From: Pseudomonas muyukensis
Lineage (GTDB): Bacteria > Pseudomonadota > Gammaproteobacteria > Pseudomonadales > Pseudomonadaceae
Reading direction: 5' to 3'
DNA: 64,000 bases
Assembly (NCBI RefSeq): GCF_019139535.1
Contig: NZ_CP077073.1
Span: 1,748,001 to 1,812,000 of the forward strand
In this document: positions 26,395-35,070 of the stretch, piece after piece
How the letters are laid out: every line of letters starts with the position of its first letter
Numbering within the stretch: position 1 is the stretch's first letter
Program-made: the position numbers and the translations under genes
Notes under the pieces: model-generated
The model's database searches: none
Seen by the model: the letters and a program-made list of their open reading frames with translations, nothing else
What the model was told of the DNA's origin: nothing

Positions 26395-27918
26395 TCACTT
26401 CACTTCCACCGCCAGGCTTTCGGCGATCTTGCTCTGCCACAGCGCGGGGCCGGTGATGTGTACCGACTCACCCTGGCTGTCCACCGCGACGGTGACCGGC
26501 ATGTCCTTGACCTCGAACTCGTAGATCGCTTCCATGCCCAGCTCGGCGAAGGCCAGGACCTTCGACTTGCGGATGGCCTGGGCCACCAGGTAGGCGGCGC
26601 CGCCGACGGCCATCAGGTACACGGCCTTGTTGTCCTTGATCGCCTCGATGGCGGTCGGGCCACGCTCGGACTTGCCGATCATGCCCAGCAGGCCGGTCTG
26701 CTCGAGGATCTGGCGGGTGAACTTGTCCATGCGCGTGGCGGTGGTCGGGCCGGCTGGGCCGACCACTTCGTCACCGACCGGGTCGACCGGGCCGACGTAG
26801 TAGATGAAGCGGCCTTTGAGGTCGACCGGCAGTTCTTCGCCACGGTTGAGCATCTCGACCATGCGCTTGTGCGCAGCGTCGCGGCCGGTGAGCATCTTGC
26901 CGTTGAGCAGGATGGTCTCGCCCGGTTTCCAGCTGGCGACTTCTTCCGGGGTGATGGCGTCCAGGTTCACGCGGCGCGCGCTTGGGCCGGCCTCCCAGAC
27001 GATTTCCGGGTAGGCGTCCAGCGACGGCGCTTCCAGCTCGGCCGGGCCGGAACCGTCGAGCACGAAGTGGGCGTGACGGGTGGCGGCGCAGTTGGGGATC
27101 ATGCACACCGGCAAGGAGGCGGCGTGGGTCGGGTAGTCCATGATCTTGACGTCGAGCACGGTGGTCAGGCCGCCCAGGCCCTGGGCACCGATGCCCAGCT
27201 GGTTGACCTTGTCGAACAGCTCCAGGCGGATCTCCTCGATGCGGTTCTGCGGGCCACGGGCCTTGAGCTCATGGATGTCGATGGACTCCATCAACACTTC
27301 CTTGGCCATCACCGCGGCTTTCTCGGCAGTACCGCCGATGCCGATGCCGAGCATGCCAGGCGGGCACCAGCCAGCGCCCATGGTCGGCACGGTCTTCAGG
27401 ACCCAGTCGACGATCGAGTCGGACGGGTTGAGCATGGCCATCTTCGACTTGTTCTCCGAGCCACCGCCCTTGGCGGCGACATCGACCTCGACCTTGTCGC
27501 CGGGCACGATGGAGTAGTGGATCACGGCCGGGGTGTTGTCCTTGGTGTTCTTGCGGGCACCGGCCGGGTCGGCCAGGATCGAGGCGCGCAGGACGTTCTC
27601 GGGCAGGTTGTAGGCGCGGCGCACACCTTCGTTGATCATGTCGTCGACGCTCAGGGTGGCGCCGTCCCAGCGCACGTCCATGCCCACGCGCACGAACACG
27701 GTGACGATACCGGTGTCCTGGCAGATCGGGCGGTGGCCGGTGGCGCACATGCGCGAGTTGATCAGGATCTGGGCGATGGAGTCGCGCGCGGCAGGCGACT
27801 CTTCACGCAGGTAGGCCTCGTGCATCGCCTGGATGAAGTCGACGGGGTGGTAGTACGAAATGAATTGCAGGGCGTCGGCGACGCTCTGAATCAGGTCGTC
27901 TTGCTTGATCACGGTCAT
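26395..27918 (-). CDS. Class I fumarate hydratase ([4Fe-4S])
   Basis: The product is 507 residues, the typical length of the oxygen-sensitive FumA/FumB type. The start is the ATG at 27918 (TVIKQDDLIQSVADALQ); a long open frame continues upstream but is not coding. Cluster-binding cysteines are in GHRPICQDTG, a central GAGWCPPGML and PVCMIPNCAATRH. The C-terminal beta domain contains TTATRMDKF and GLLGMIGKSERGP. It interconverts fumarate and malate in the TCA cycle. It is divergent from a ferredoxin-reductase gene. Confidence 0.95.
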   Translation of the reverse strand: MTVIKQDDLIQSVADALQFISYYHPVDFIQAMHEAYLREESPAARDSIAQILINSRMCATGHRPICQDTGIVTVFVRVGMDVRWDGATLSVDDMINEGVRRAYNLPENVLRASILADPAGARKNTKDNTPAVIHYSIVPGDKVEVDVAAKGGGSENKSKMAMLNPSDSIVDWVLKTVPTMGAGWCPPGMLGIGIGGTAEKAAVMAKEVLMESIDIHELKARGPQNRIEEIRLELFDKVNQLGIGAQGLGGLTTVLDVKIMDYPTHAASLPVCMIPNCAATRHAHFVLDGSGPAELEAPSLDAYPEIVWEAGPSARRVNLDAITPEEVASWKPGETILLNGKMLTGRDAAHKRMVEMLNRGEELPVDLKGRFIYYVGPVDPVGDEVVGPAGPTTATRMDKFTRQILEQTGLLGMIGKSERGPTAIEAIKDNKAVYLMAVGGAAYLVAQAIRKSKVLAFAELGMEAIYEFEVKDMPVTVAVDSQGESVHITGPALWQSKIAESLAVEVK

Positions 27919-28169
27919 GCAGCGCGCTCCTCTTAAAGACGGGAACATTCGTAAAGGCATTCCGACAACGCACACCGATATGTCGGGCATGCCTGGCAAG
28001 GCTCCGGCTGGTCGGGCCGGGGCAAAAAGGCGCGGCAGTATACCGCGCCGCGCCGCGGGAAACACCTGCGTGTGGTCTGGACCATGGTCGGCAGGCAGCA
28101 GGCATCCTTTTTGCTGCCAATGCGCGCTTGGCATACAGTGACCCGAAGAACGATGGAGACAGACCGACC

Positions 28170-29090
28170 ATGCCCGAACTTTGCGTGGGCGAACGCCGCT
28201 GGGTGGTGCCGTCCGGCAGCAACCTGCTCGATGCCTTGAACGAGGCCGGGCTCGCTGTGCCCTACAGCTGCCGCGCCGGCAGCTGCCATGCCTGCCTGGT
28301 GCATTGCCTGGCCGGGCAGCCGGTGGATGCCTTGCCCGAAGCCCTGGCGCTGGCCCAGCACGCCCAGGGCTGGCGCCTGGCCTGCCAGTGCCGGGTGGTC
28401 GAGGACCTGCGTGTGGCGGTGTTCGACCCGCACCGCGACGGCGTGCCGGCGCGGGTGTGCGCGGTGGACTGGTTTGGCGATGTGCTGCGTTTGCGGCTGA
28501 AGCCGCAACGCGCGCTGCGCTATCAGGCGGGGCAGCACGTGGTGCTGTGGCTGGGCATGGTGGCCCGCCCATACTCGCTGGCCAGCCTGCCGGGGGAGGA
28601 TGATTTTCTCGAGTTTCATATCGACTGCCAGCGGCCGGGTGCGTTCTGCGACCTTGCGCGTGGCTTGCAGGTTGGCGATGGGATACGCCTTGGCGAACTG
28701 CGCGGCGGCGCTTTGCATTACGAACTGGACTGGCAGGATCGGCCCTTGTGGCTGCTGGCGGCGGGTACCGGGCTGGCACCGTTGTGGGGCATCTTGCGCG
28801 AGGCGTTGCGCCAGGGGCATCGGGGGGAGATCAGGGTGGTGCATGTGGCGCGCGATGGCGCTGGGCATTATCTGGACGGGCCGTTGCTTGAAATGGCCGG
28901 GGTGAATGTCGAGCTGGTCTTGGCCGATCGGATGGATGAGGCGCTGGCGGGGTTGCGGCCGTCATCGCGGCAGACGGTGGCGCTGGTGTGTGGCGGGGCG
29001 GGGAGTGTCGAGCGGTTCGCCCGGCGGCTGTTCATTGCCGGGGTGCCGCGGGGGCAGGTGTTTGCCGATGTGTTCGTCGAGCATGCTTGA
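28170..29090 (+). CDS. [2Fe-2S] ferredoxin/FAD-NAD reductase fusion
   Basis: The product is 306 residues. The N-terminal plant-type ferredoxin domain has Cys34, Cys39 and Cys42 (CRAGSCHAC) and the fourth Cys in RLACQC (72/74). It is followed by an FAD-binding barrel with RPYSLAS and an NAD domain with LLAAGTGLAPL, ending VFADVFVEHA. The layout is that of oxygenase reductase components, but no oxygenase lies nearby, so the electron acceptor is unknown. The start chosen is the ATG at 28170 after TGGAGA. Confidence 0.88.
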   Translation: MPELCVGERRWVVPSGSNLLDALNEAGLAVPYSCRAGSCHACLVHCLAGQPVDALPEALALAQHAQGWRLACQCRVVEDLRVAVFDPHRDGVPARVCAVDWFGDVLRLRLKPQRALRYQAGQHVVLWLGMVARPYSLASLPGEDDFLEFHIDCQRPGAFCDLARGLQVGDGIRLGELRGGALHYELDWQDRPLWLLAAGTGLAPLWGILREALRQGHRGEIRVVHVARDGAGHYLDGPLLEMAGVNVELVLADRMDEALAGLRPSSRQTVALVCGGAGSVERFARRLFIAGVPRGQVFADVFVEHA

Positions 29091-29104
29091 GTGAGCTGGG
29101 AGGG

Positions 29105-29205
29105 CTTTGCCCTCCTATCGCGACACCAGGCCGCTCCTGCAGGGAAATGCGATCGCCTGTAGGAGCGGCCTTGCGTCGCGAAAGGGCCGCAAAGCGGCCC
29201 CCGGG
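29105..29205. repeat. Inverted REP pair
   Basis: 'caggccgctcctgcaggg' at about 29127 faces 'tgtaggagcggccttgcgtc' at 29158, followed by the 'gggccgcaaagcggcccc' hairpin. It separates the convergent ferredoxin-reductase and pyruvate kinase genes and may act as the transcript end for both. Confidence 0.8.
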
Positions 29206-29212
29206 GAGGCTA

Positions 29213-30667
29213 TCAGCCGACCAGCGGATCACCGACATGCAGGATCTTCATGCCGTTGGTGCCCCCGATGGTGTGGTAGCTGTCGCCCTTGGTCAGGATG
29301 ACCCAGTCACCTTGCTCCACCAGGCCGCGCTTGAGCAGCTCGTCGACGGCTGCCTGGCTAACCTTGTCGGCCGGCAGCGAGGCCGGGTCGAAGGCGATCG
29401 GGTAGACGCCGCGGAACATGTTGGCACGAGCCTGGGTGGCGCGGTGCGGCGACAGGGCGAAGATCGGCACGTGCGAGCGCAGGCGCGACATGATCAGCGG
29501 GGTGTAGCCACTTTCGGTAAGGGCGATGATCGCCTTCACGCCGGGGAAGTGGTTGGCCGTGTACATGGCCGCCAGGGCGATGGACTCGTCGCAGCGCTCG
29601 AAGGTGGTGTGCAGGCGGTGGCTGGACTTCTGGCTGGTCGGGTGCTTTTCGGCGCCCGAGCAGATACGGGCCATGGCCTGCACGGCTTCGATCGGGTAGG
29701 CGCCAGCGGCGCTCTCGGCCGACAGCATCACCGCATCGGTGTTGTCCAGCACGGCGTTGGCCACGTCGGACACTTCGGCGCGGGTCGGCATCGGGTTCTG
29801 GATCATCGACTCCATCATCTGGGTCGCCACGATCACCGCCTTGTTGTTGCGGCGGGCGTGCTGGATGATCTTCTTCTGGATGGCGATCAGCTCGGCGTCG
29901 CCGATTTCCACGCCCAGGTCGCCACGGGCGACCATGACCGCGTCGGAGGCGAGGATCAACTGGTCGAGGGTCTCGTCGTCGGCTACCGCTTCGGCGCGTT
30001 CGATCTTGGCCACCAGCCAGGCGCTGCCGCCGGCTGCGTCACGCAGTTTGCGGGCGTATTCCATGTCGCTGGCGTCCCGCGGGAACGACACCGCCAGGTA
30101 GTCCAGGTCCATTTCCGCGGCCAGCTTGATGTCGGCCTTGTCTTTTTCGGTCAGGGCCGGGGCGGTCAGGCCGCCACCTTTGCGGTTGATGCCTTTGTGG
30201 TCCGACAGCGGCCCACCGATGATCACCACGCAGTGCAGGGCATCGGCGGTGGCGGTTTCGACGCGCATGACCACGCGGCCATCGTCGAGCAGCAGTTCGT
30301 CACCGACGCCGCAGTCCTTGACCAGGTCGGGGTAGTCGATGCCGACGATGTCCTGGTTGCCTTCGGTCAGCGGGTGAGCGGTGGAGAAGGTGAACTTGTC
30401 ACCGACTTTCAGTTCGATGCGCTTGTTGGCGAACTTGGCGATGCGGATCTTCGGGCCCTGCAGGTCGCCCAGCAGCGCGACGTGGCGGCCGTTCTTGGCG
30501 GCGATCTCGCGGATCAGGCGGGCGCGGGCCTTGTGCTCGTCCGGGGTGCCGTGGGAAAAGTTCAGGCGTGCCACGTCCAGGCCGGCGAGGATCAGCTGTT
30601 CGATCACTTCCGGCGAGTTGCTGGCGGGGCCAAGGGTGGCGACGATTTTGGTACGGCGGATGGTCAT
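29213..30667 (-). CDS. pyk: Pyruvate kinase
   Basis: The product is 484 residues. RRTKIVATLGPASNS and ARLNFSHG at the N-terminus, the active-site stretch LVAKIERAEAV, and MVARGDLGVEIG (Mg/K site) are all present, and the C-terminal allosteric domain is complete. It transfers phosphate from phosphoenolpyruvate to ADP, the last Entner-Doudoroff/EMP step. It belongs to the AMP/sugar-phosphate-activated PykA-like group by length. It is divergent from a small lipoprotein gene. Confidence 0.96.
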   Translation of the reverse strand: MTIRRTKIVATLGPASNSPEVIEQLILAGLDVARLNFSHGTPDEHKARARLIREIAAKNGRHVALLGDLQGPKIRIAKFANKRIELKVGDKFTFSTAHPLTEGNQDIVGIDYPDLVKDCGVGDELLLDDGRVVMRVETATADALHCVVIIGGPLSDHKGINRKGGGLTAPALTEKDKADIKLAAEMDLDYLAVSFPRDASDMEYARKLRDAAGGSAWLVAKIERAEAVADDETLDQLILASDAVMVARGDLGVEIGDAELIAIQKKIIQHARRNNKAVIVATQMMESMIQNPMPTRAEVSDVANAVLDNTDAVMLSAESAAGAYPIEAVQAMARICSGAEKHPTSQKSSHRLHTTFERCDESIALAAMYTANHFPGVKAIIALTESGYTPLIMSRLRSHVPIFALSPHRATQARANMFRGVYPIAFDPASLPADKVSQAAVDELLKRGLVEQGDWVILTKGDSYHTIGGTNGMKILHVGDPLVG

Positions 30668-30848
30668 GCACAGACTCCTATAGTGAAGCGCAGCGAAAGG
30701 CTACTCCTCAATTGCGTTGTAGTCATTGTTCCGTTGCACTACCGGCATGCAAGGCAGGGTGGCATTTGAACGGCAGGGGTATGCTTGCAAATGTCGGTGA
30801 AGATTTGCCGGCAAAGGCCGATACACTGCCCATCAAAGGAGAATTCCC

Positions 30849-31235
30849 ATGCGCACCCTGATCGTTTTGACCATGGCGGCCAGTGTCGTCGGCTGCACCC
30901 GCTGGTCCATGGACCACCACCTGAACAACGCCTATCGCGCTTATGACCGTGGCGATTGCGCGCGGGTGATGCTGGAGCTGTCGCAGGTCGACCGCACCAG
31001 CCGCGCGCGGCCGTTCATCCACCCGGAAGCCTCGCTGCTGCGTGGCCAGTGCCTGGAGCGACAGAAACTCTATGTCGACGCGGCCCAGACCTACCAGTAC
31101 CTGATCCAGCAATACCCGCGCAACGAGTACGCCTACCGTGCCCAGGCCCGGCTGCAGACCCTGGAGAAGCTCGGCCACCTGCGTGACGGCGGCACCGCGG
31201 TGGCCAAGCCGGTCAACGCTACACCTTGGCGTTAA
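30849..31235 (+). CDS. Small TPR-like lipoprotein
   Basis: The product is 128 residues with a lipoprotein signal ending SVVGC (Cys16). The mature part has two to three helical tetratricopeptide-like repeats (NAYRAYDRGDCARVMLEL, EASLLRGQCLERQKLYVDAAQTYQYLI, YRAQARLQTLEKL). It is likely attached to the outer membrane because Thr follows the lipid Cys. The ribosome site AAAGGAGAA lies just before the ATG. It has no further assignable function. Confidence 0.85.
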   Translation: MRTLIVLTMAASVVGCTRWSMDHHLNNAYRAYDRGDCARVMLELSQVDRTSRARPFIHPEASLLRGQCLERQKLYVDAAQTYQYLIQQYPRNEYAYRAQARLQTLEKLGHLRDGGTAVAKPVNATPWR

Positions 31236-31358
31236 TCCGAAGGTGTCGATGATTTCATGTAGTCGGCGGGGCGGGCTGAGCTAATCTGTTAAAGCGTTGT
31301 AACGATTATCGCCAGTACCTTGTCTTCCTGGCTCCAGGTACAGGATTCCACTGCGATC

Positions 31359-31718
31359 ATGTTTATCGAGCGACATATAGAACGTCACCAGTTGCCTTGC
31401 GTGCTCAAGGTCTACAACCGCTGCACCGACCAACAGATCGGCTATCTGGGCAATGCCTCCGAGGACGGCCTGATGCTGATCAGCCAGTTGCCGCTGCTGG
31501 TGGGGCCGGACTTCGAGCTGCAACTGCGGGTGCCCCTGGCCGGCGGCGGCGTGCAGTTCATCAACCTGACCGCCAGTTGCCTGTGGTGCCGTGAAGACGA
31601 GACCCCCGGGCACTACGATGCCGGCTTCATGTTGCTGCAGGCCCCTGCGCAATACGACGAATTCGTCCGCTCGCTGCGCGGCTATTTCAGCTTCCGCCCG
31701 CTGAACGCCTCCGCCTGA
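31359..31718 (+). CDS. PilZ-domain c-di-GMP-binding protein
   Basis: The product is 119 residues, essentially a lone PilZ domain. The c-di-GMP motifs are RHIER (RxxxR, residues about 4-8) and NASEDG (NxSxxG) about 25 residues later, both intact. The beta-barrel runs through LPLLVGPDFELQLRVPL. The start used is the ATG at 31359. As a single-domain receptor it would act by binding a partner. The c-di-GMP phosphodiesterase bifA lies in the same window but is not linked. Confidence 0.88.
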   Translation: MFIERHIERHQLPCVLKVYNRCTDQQIGYLGNASEDGLMLISQLPLLVGPDFELQLRVPLAGGGVQFINLTASCLWCREDETPGHYDAGFMLLQAPAQYDEFVRSLRGYFSFRPLNASA

Positions 31719-31779
31719 GGCTGGCCCAGGCCCGGCCTGGGCCGCTAGACTCTGGTCGACCTTGTTACAGGAAGACCCC

Positions 31780-33210
31780 GTGAGCTCCAGCATCTTCTGG
31801 CACGACTACGAAACCACCGGCATCAACCCGCGCTGCGACCGCCCGTTGCAGATGGCCGGGGTGCGCACCGACCTCGAACTCAACGAGATCGAGGCACCGA
31901 TCAGCCTCTATTGCCGTCCCTCCGACGATATCCTGCCGCACCCGGCAGCCTGCCTGGTCACCGGCATCACCCCGCAGCAACTGGCCAGCCAGGGCCTGGG
32001 CGAAGCCGAATTCATGACCCGGGTGCACCAGCAGTTGTCACGCCCGGGCACCTGCGGCGCCGGCTACAACACCTTGCGTTTCGACGATGAAGTCACCCGC
32101 TACAGCCTTTATCGCAATTTCTTCGACCCGTATGCCCGCGAATGGCAGGGCGGCAACAGCCGCTGGGACTTGATCGATGTAGTGCGCACGGCCTATGCCC
32201 TGCGCCCGGAAGGCATCGAGTGGCCGCAACAGGATGGGCGTACCAGCCTGCGCCTGGAACTGCTGAGCAAGGCCAACGGCCTGGATCACGGCCAGGCCCA
32301 CGAAGCGCTTTCCGACGTACGGGCAACCATCGCCCTGGCGCGCCTGATTCGTCAGAAACAGCCAAAGTTGTACGACTGGTTGTTCCAGTTGCGCAGTAAA
32401 CACAAGGTCATGGAACAGATTCGCCTGTTGCAGCCACTGGTGCATGTTTCCGGGCGTTTCTCGGCACAGCGCAACTATATCGGCGTGGTGCTGCCCTTGG
32501 CCTGGCATCCACGTAATCGCAATGCATTGATTGTCTGCGACCTGCAACAGGACGCCAGGCCCTTGCGCGAGGAAAGTGCAGAGGCCTTGCGCCAGCGCTT
32601 ATACACGCGGCGTGAAGACATGGCCGAGGGCGAACTACCGGTGCCACTGAAGTTGGTGCACATCAACCGCTGCCCGGTGCTGGCACCCTTATCGGTATTG
32701 CGTCCTAACGATCAGCGACGCCTGGGCATCGATTTGTCGGCCTTGCAGTTAAGTGGCGAGCAGTTGGCAAATGAGCAGGCCCAATGGCAGGACAAGTTGG
32801 CGATCATCTTTCAGGAGGAAGGGTTCGCCTCGAATGAGGATCCCGAGCAGCAGTTGTATGACGGATTTATTGGCGACCGGGACAAGCGCCTGAGCGAGCA
32901 AGTGCGCGACACCGACCCCGGACTATTGGGCAAGCAGCACTGGATGTTCGACGACGCGCGGTTGCCGGAGTTGTTGTTCCGCTACCGCGCCCGCAACTTC
33001 ATCGACACCCTGGATGAACAGGAGCGTGCCCGTTGGCATGGCTTCTGCCAGCAACGCCTGACCGATCCGGTGTACGGCGCGCCAACCACTGTCGGTGACT
33101 TCGAACTGGCCTGCCAGAGCAGTTGGGGCGAGGCCAGCGAAGCGGGGCGGCAGGTGCTGGCGGCCTGGTTGGAACATATCCGACAGCTGAAAATGAACTA
33201 CCAACTGTGA
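31780..33210 (+). CDS. sbcB: Exodeoxyribonuclease I
   Basis: The product is 476 residues from a GTG at 31780, six to seven bases after AGGAAG; the upstream in-frame TTG has no ribosome site. The DEDDh exonuclease motifs are FWHDYETTG (Asp9, Glu11), a central GYNTLRFDDE and HEALSDVRAT (His/Asp). SH3-like and helical domains follow. It degrades ssDNA 3'-5' in recombination and mismatch repair. It is convergent with mvaT across a strong bidirectional terminator. Confidence 0.96.
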   Translation: MSSSIFWHDYETTGINPRCDRPLQMAGVRTDLELNEIEAPISLYCRPSDDILPHPAACLVTGITPQQLASQGLGEAEFMTRVHQQLSRPGTCGAGYNTLRFDDEVTRYSLYRNFFDPYAREWQGGNSRWDLIDVVRTAYALRPEGIEWPQQDGRTSLRLELLSKANGLDHGQAHEALSDVRATIALARLIRQKQPKLYDWLFQLRSKHKVMEQIRLLQPLVHVSGRFSAQRNYIGVVLPLAWHPRNRNALIVCDLQQDARPLREESAEALRQRLYTRREDMAEGELPVPLKLVHINRCPVLAPLSVLRPNDQRRLGIDLSALQLSGEQLANEQAQWQDKLAIIFQEEGFASNEDPEQQLYDGFIGDRDKRLSEQVRDTDPGLLGKQHWMFDDARLPELLFRYRARNFIDTLDEQERARWHGFCQQRLTDPVYGAPTTVGDFELACQSSWGEASEAGRQVLAAWLEHIRQLKMNYQL

Positions 33211-33226
33211 AATAAGCAGACAAACA

Positions 33227-33252
33227 AAAACGCCGGCAAATGCCGGCGTTTT
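33227..33252. terminator. Bidirectional terminator between sbcB and mvaT
   Basis: AAAACGCCGGCA (33227-33238) and TGCCGGCGTTTT (33241-33252) form a 12-bp perfect stem with a 2-nt loop; A and T runs at both ends serve both strands. Confidence 0.93.
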
Positions 33253-33281
33253 CATTGTGCAGCGATGTGCGATATCGCGGC

Positions 33282-33659
33282 TCAGTCGAGCAGGGTGGCC
33301 CAGCTCTCGACGACATCGCCGCCCCACTTGGCTTTCCACTCTTTCAGGGTTTTGTGGTTGCCGCCCTTGGTTTCAATAACCTCGCCATTGTGCGGGTTCT
33401 TGTATTGCTTGACCTTGCGCGCACGCTTGGTGGCGGTGGTCTTGACGGCGCCACGTGGGGCCTTGCTCAGTTTGCTTTCCGGGTCGAGCAGGGCAATCAC
33501 GTCACGCAGCGACTTGGAGTACTCACCCATCAGGGTACGCAGCTTGCCTTCGAATTCCAGTTCTTTCTTCAGCTTGTCGTCTTGCGACAGGTTGGCCAGA
33601 CGGGCCTGAAGTTCTTTGATCGCTTCTTCGGTGGCGCGGTATTCGTTGATCAGGGACAT
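33282..33659 (-). CDS. mvaT: MvaT-family H-NS-like nucleoid protein (TurA-type)
   Basis: The product is 125 residues. The N-terminal coiled-coil oligomerisation region (MSLINEYRATEEAIKELQARL) is followed by a linker (KLSKAPRGAVKTTATKRARK) and the C-terminal AT-hook-like DNA-binding domain with YKNPHNGEVIETKGGNHKTLKEWK. It silences AT-rich, often foreign, DNA; the Rhs locus here is a plausible target. The purU adjacency matches the P. putida turA locus as I remember it. The divergent upstream region is conspicuously AT-rich, fitting autoregulation. Confidence 0.95.
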   Translation of the reverse strand: MSLINEYRATEEAIKELQARLANLSQDDKLKKELEFEGKLRTLMGEYSKSLRDVIALLDPESKLSKAPRGAVKTTATKRARKVKQYKNPHNGEVIETKGGNHKTLKEWKAKWGGDVVESWATLLD

Positions 33660-33962
33660 GGAGAGTTCCTTAATGCGTTAACAGAGAGACAGTGCGGCCA
33701 ATAATAGACAGGCGATACTCTCAAGTAAACAATTAAAAAGTCCTGCATCAATTAATAGCAGTGGCCGTATTGATCACGGCGAAGGTTAAGAAAAATTTAC
33801 ATAGCGCTCGGCCAATGGCCATTTCCCTGTGGGATGAAGGGAAAAGCGTTGTAGCTTTTTGTTGCTCAAGGGCCGGGTAGCACGGGCGGGCAGATCATTA
33901 CTGCGTTTTTCCTGGTAGCTCGCTAGAATGTGCGCCTTTGCGAAGTTCTGGAGTTTTTCCTC
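33660..33962. other. AT-rich divergent intergenic region of mvaT and purU
   Basis: The 303 bp hold no gene. The centre (about 33700-33800: aataatagacaggc, aagtaaacaattaaaaagtc, aattaatagcag) is much richer in A and T than the surroundings and is a likely self-binding site for the MvaT protein as well as the promoters of both genes. Confidence 0.5.
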
Positions 33963-34814
33963 ATGCGCACCTATCGATTGGTGATTGCCTGCCCCGACCG
34001 TGTCGGCATCGTGGCCAAGGTCAGTAATTTCCTGGCCCTCTACAATGGCTGGATCACCGAGGCCAGCCACCACTCCGACGAGCAGAGCGGCTGGTTCTTC
34101 ATGCGCCATGAGATTCGTGCCGAGTCCCTGCCGTTCGGTATCGATGCCTTCCGCGAGGCCTTTGCGCCGATCGCCGAAGAATTCTCGATGACCTGGCGGA
34201 TCACCGATTCGGCACAGAAGAAGCGCGTGGTGCTGATGGCCAGCCGCGAGTCGCACTGCCTGGCCGATTTGCTGCACCGCTGGCACACCGACGAGCTCGA
34301 TTGCGAGATCCCGTGCGTGATTTCCAACCACAACGACCTGCGCAGCATGGTCGAGTGGCACGGCATTCCGTTCCACCACGTGCCAGTGGATCCGCAGGAC
34401 AAGCAACCGGCGTTCGCCGAGGTTTCCCGCCTGGTGGCTGAATACGACGCCGACGCCGTGGTGCTGGCGCGCTACATGCAAATCCTGCCGCCGCAGCTGT
34501 GCCAGGCGTACGCCGAGAAAGTCATCAACATCCACCACAGCTTCCTGCCTTCGTTCGTCGGCGCCAAGCCTTACCACCAGGCGGCCCTGCGTGGCGTGAA
34601 GCTGATCGGCGCGACCTGCCACTACGTCACCGAAGAGCTGGACGCCGGTCCGATCATCGAGCAGGACGTGGTGCGTGTCAGCCATGCCGACAGCATCGAG
34701 GACATGGTTCGCTTCGGCCGCGACGTGGAGAAGATGGTCCTGGCCCGTGGCCTGCGCTACCACCTGGAAGACCGCGTGCTGGTGCACGGCAACAAGACCG
34801 TGGTGTTCAACTAA
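33963..34814 (+). CDS. purU: Formyltetrahydrofolate deformylase
   Basis: The product is 283 residues. An N-terminal ACT domain (MRTYRLVIACPDRVGIVAKVSNFL) is followed by a formyltransferase-type catalytic domain: SNHNDL, then NIHHSFLPSFVGAKPYHQA with the catalytic Asn/His pair, and HYVTEELDAGPIIEQD with the Asp. It hydrolyses 10-formyl-THF to formate and THF, balancing one-carbon pools. The start chosen is the ATG at 33963, where the ACT strand begins. Confidence 0.96.
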   Translation: MRTYRLVIACPDRVGIVAKVSNFLALYNGWITEASHHSDEQSGWFFMRHEIRAESLPFGIDAFREAFAPIAEEFSMTWRITDSAQKKRVVLMASRESHCLADLLHRWHTDELDCEIPCVISNHNDLRSMVEWHGIPFHHVPVDPQDKQPAFAEVSRLVAEYDADAVVLARYMQILPPQLCQAYAEKVINIHHSFLPSFVGAKPYHQAALRGVKLIGATCHYVTEELDAGPIIEQDVVRVSHADSIEDMVRFGRDVEKMVLARGLRYHLEDRVLVHGNKTVVFN

Positions 34815-34836
34815 GGTTTGCAGGCGAGGAACAGCC

Positions 34837-35070
34837 ATGGCAGCGCCTGGTGACAAGGCCGGTGCTTCATTGCCCGCCACCTTGGGCGAGGGCTGCCTGG
34901 CACGCTTCGACCCCAGCGCCTTGAGCGCCGAGGATGGCACCGAGTTCCCCGGTGCCGCCGAGCTCTGGGCCGTGCTCAACCCGCCTGGCGACGACGGCGC
35001 TGCCACAGCGGACGCGCCAGCAGGCAGACGAACACCGGCCCACCGGCGAACAGATAGAAGTAATAGGTAA
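34837..35070 (+). CDS. Possible small protein after purU, unknown
   Basis: A 77-codon frame with an excellent ribosome site (GCGAGGA, six bases before the ATG) starts 22 bp after purU. The first 50 residues (ASLPATLGEGCLARFDPSAL, then EFPGAAELWAVLNPPG) look protein-like; the last 25 (RRTPAHRRTDRSNR) look like read-through and lie antisense to the end of the next gene. It may be a real short protein or the head of a decayed gene. Confidence 0.35.
   Translation: MAAPGDKAGASLPATLGEGCLARFDPSALSAEDGTEFPGAAELWAVLNPPGDDGAATADAPAGRRTPAHRRTDRSNR

Noticed and set aside
26395..28779. An extended 794-codon frame including the fumarase
   Set aside because: The upstream 287 codons are Arg/Pro/Ala-rich antisense sequence of the ferredoxin reductase; the fumarase family starts at the ATG at 27918.
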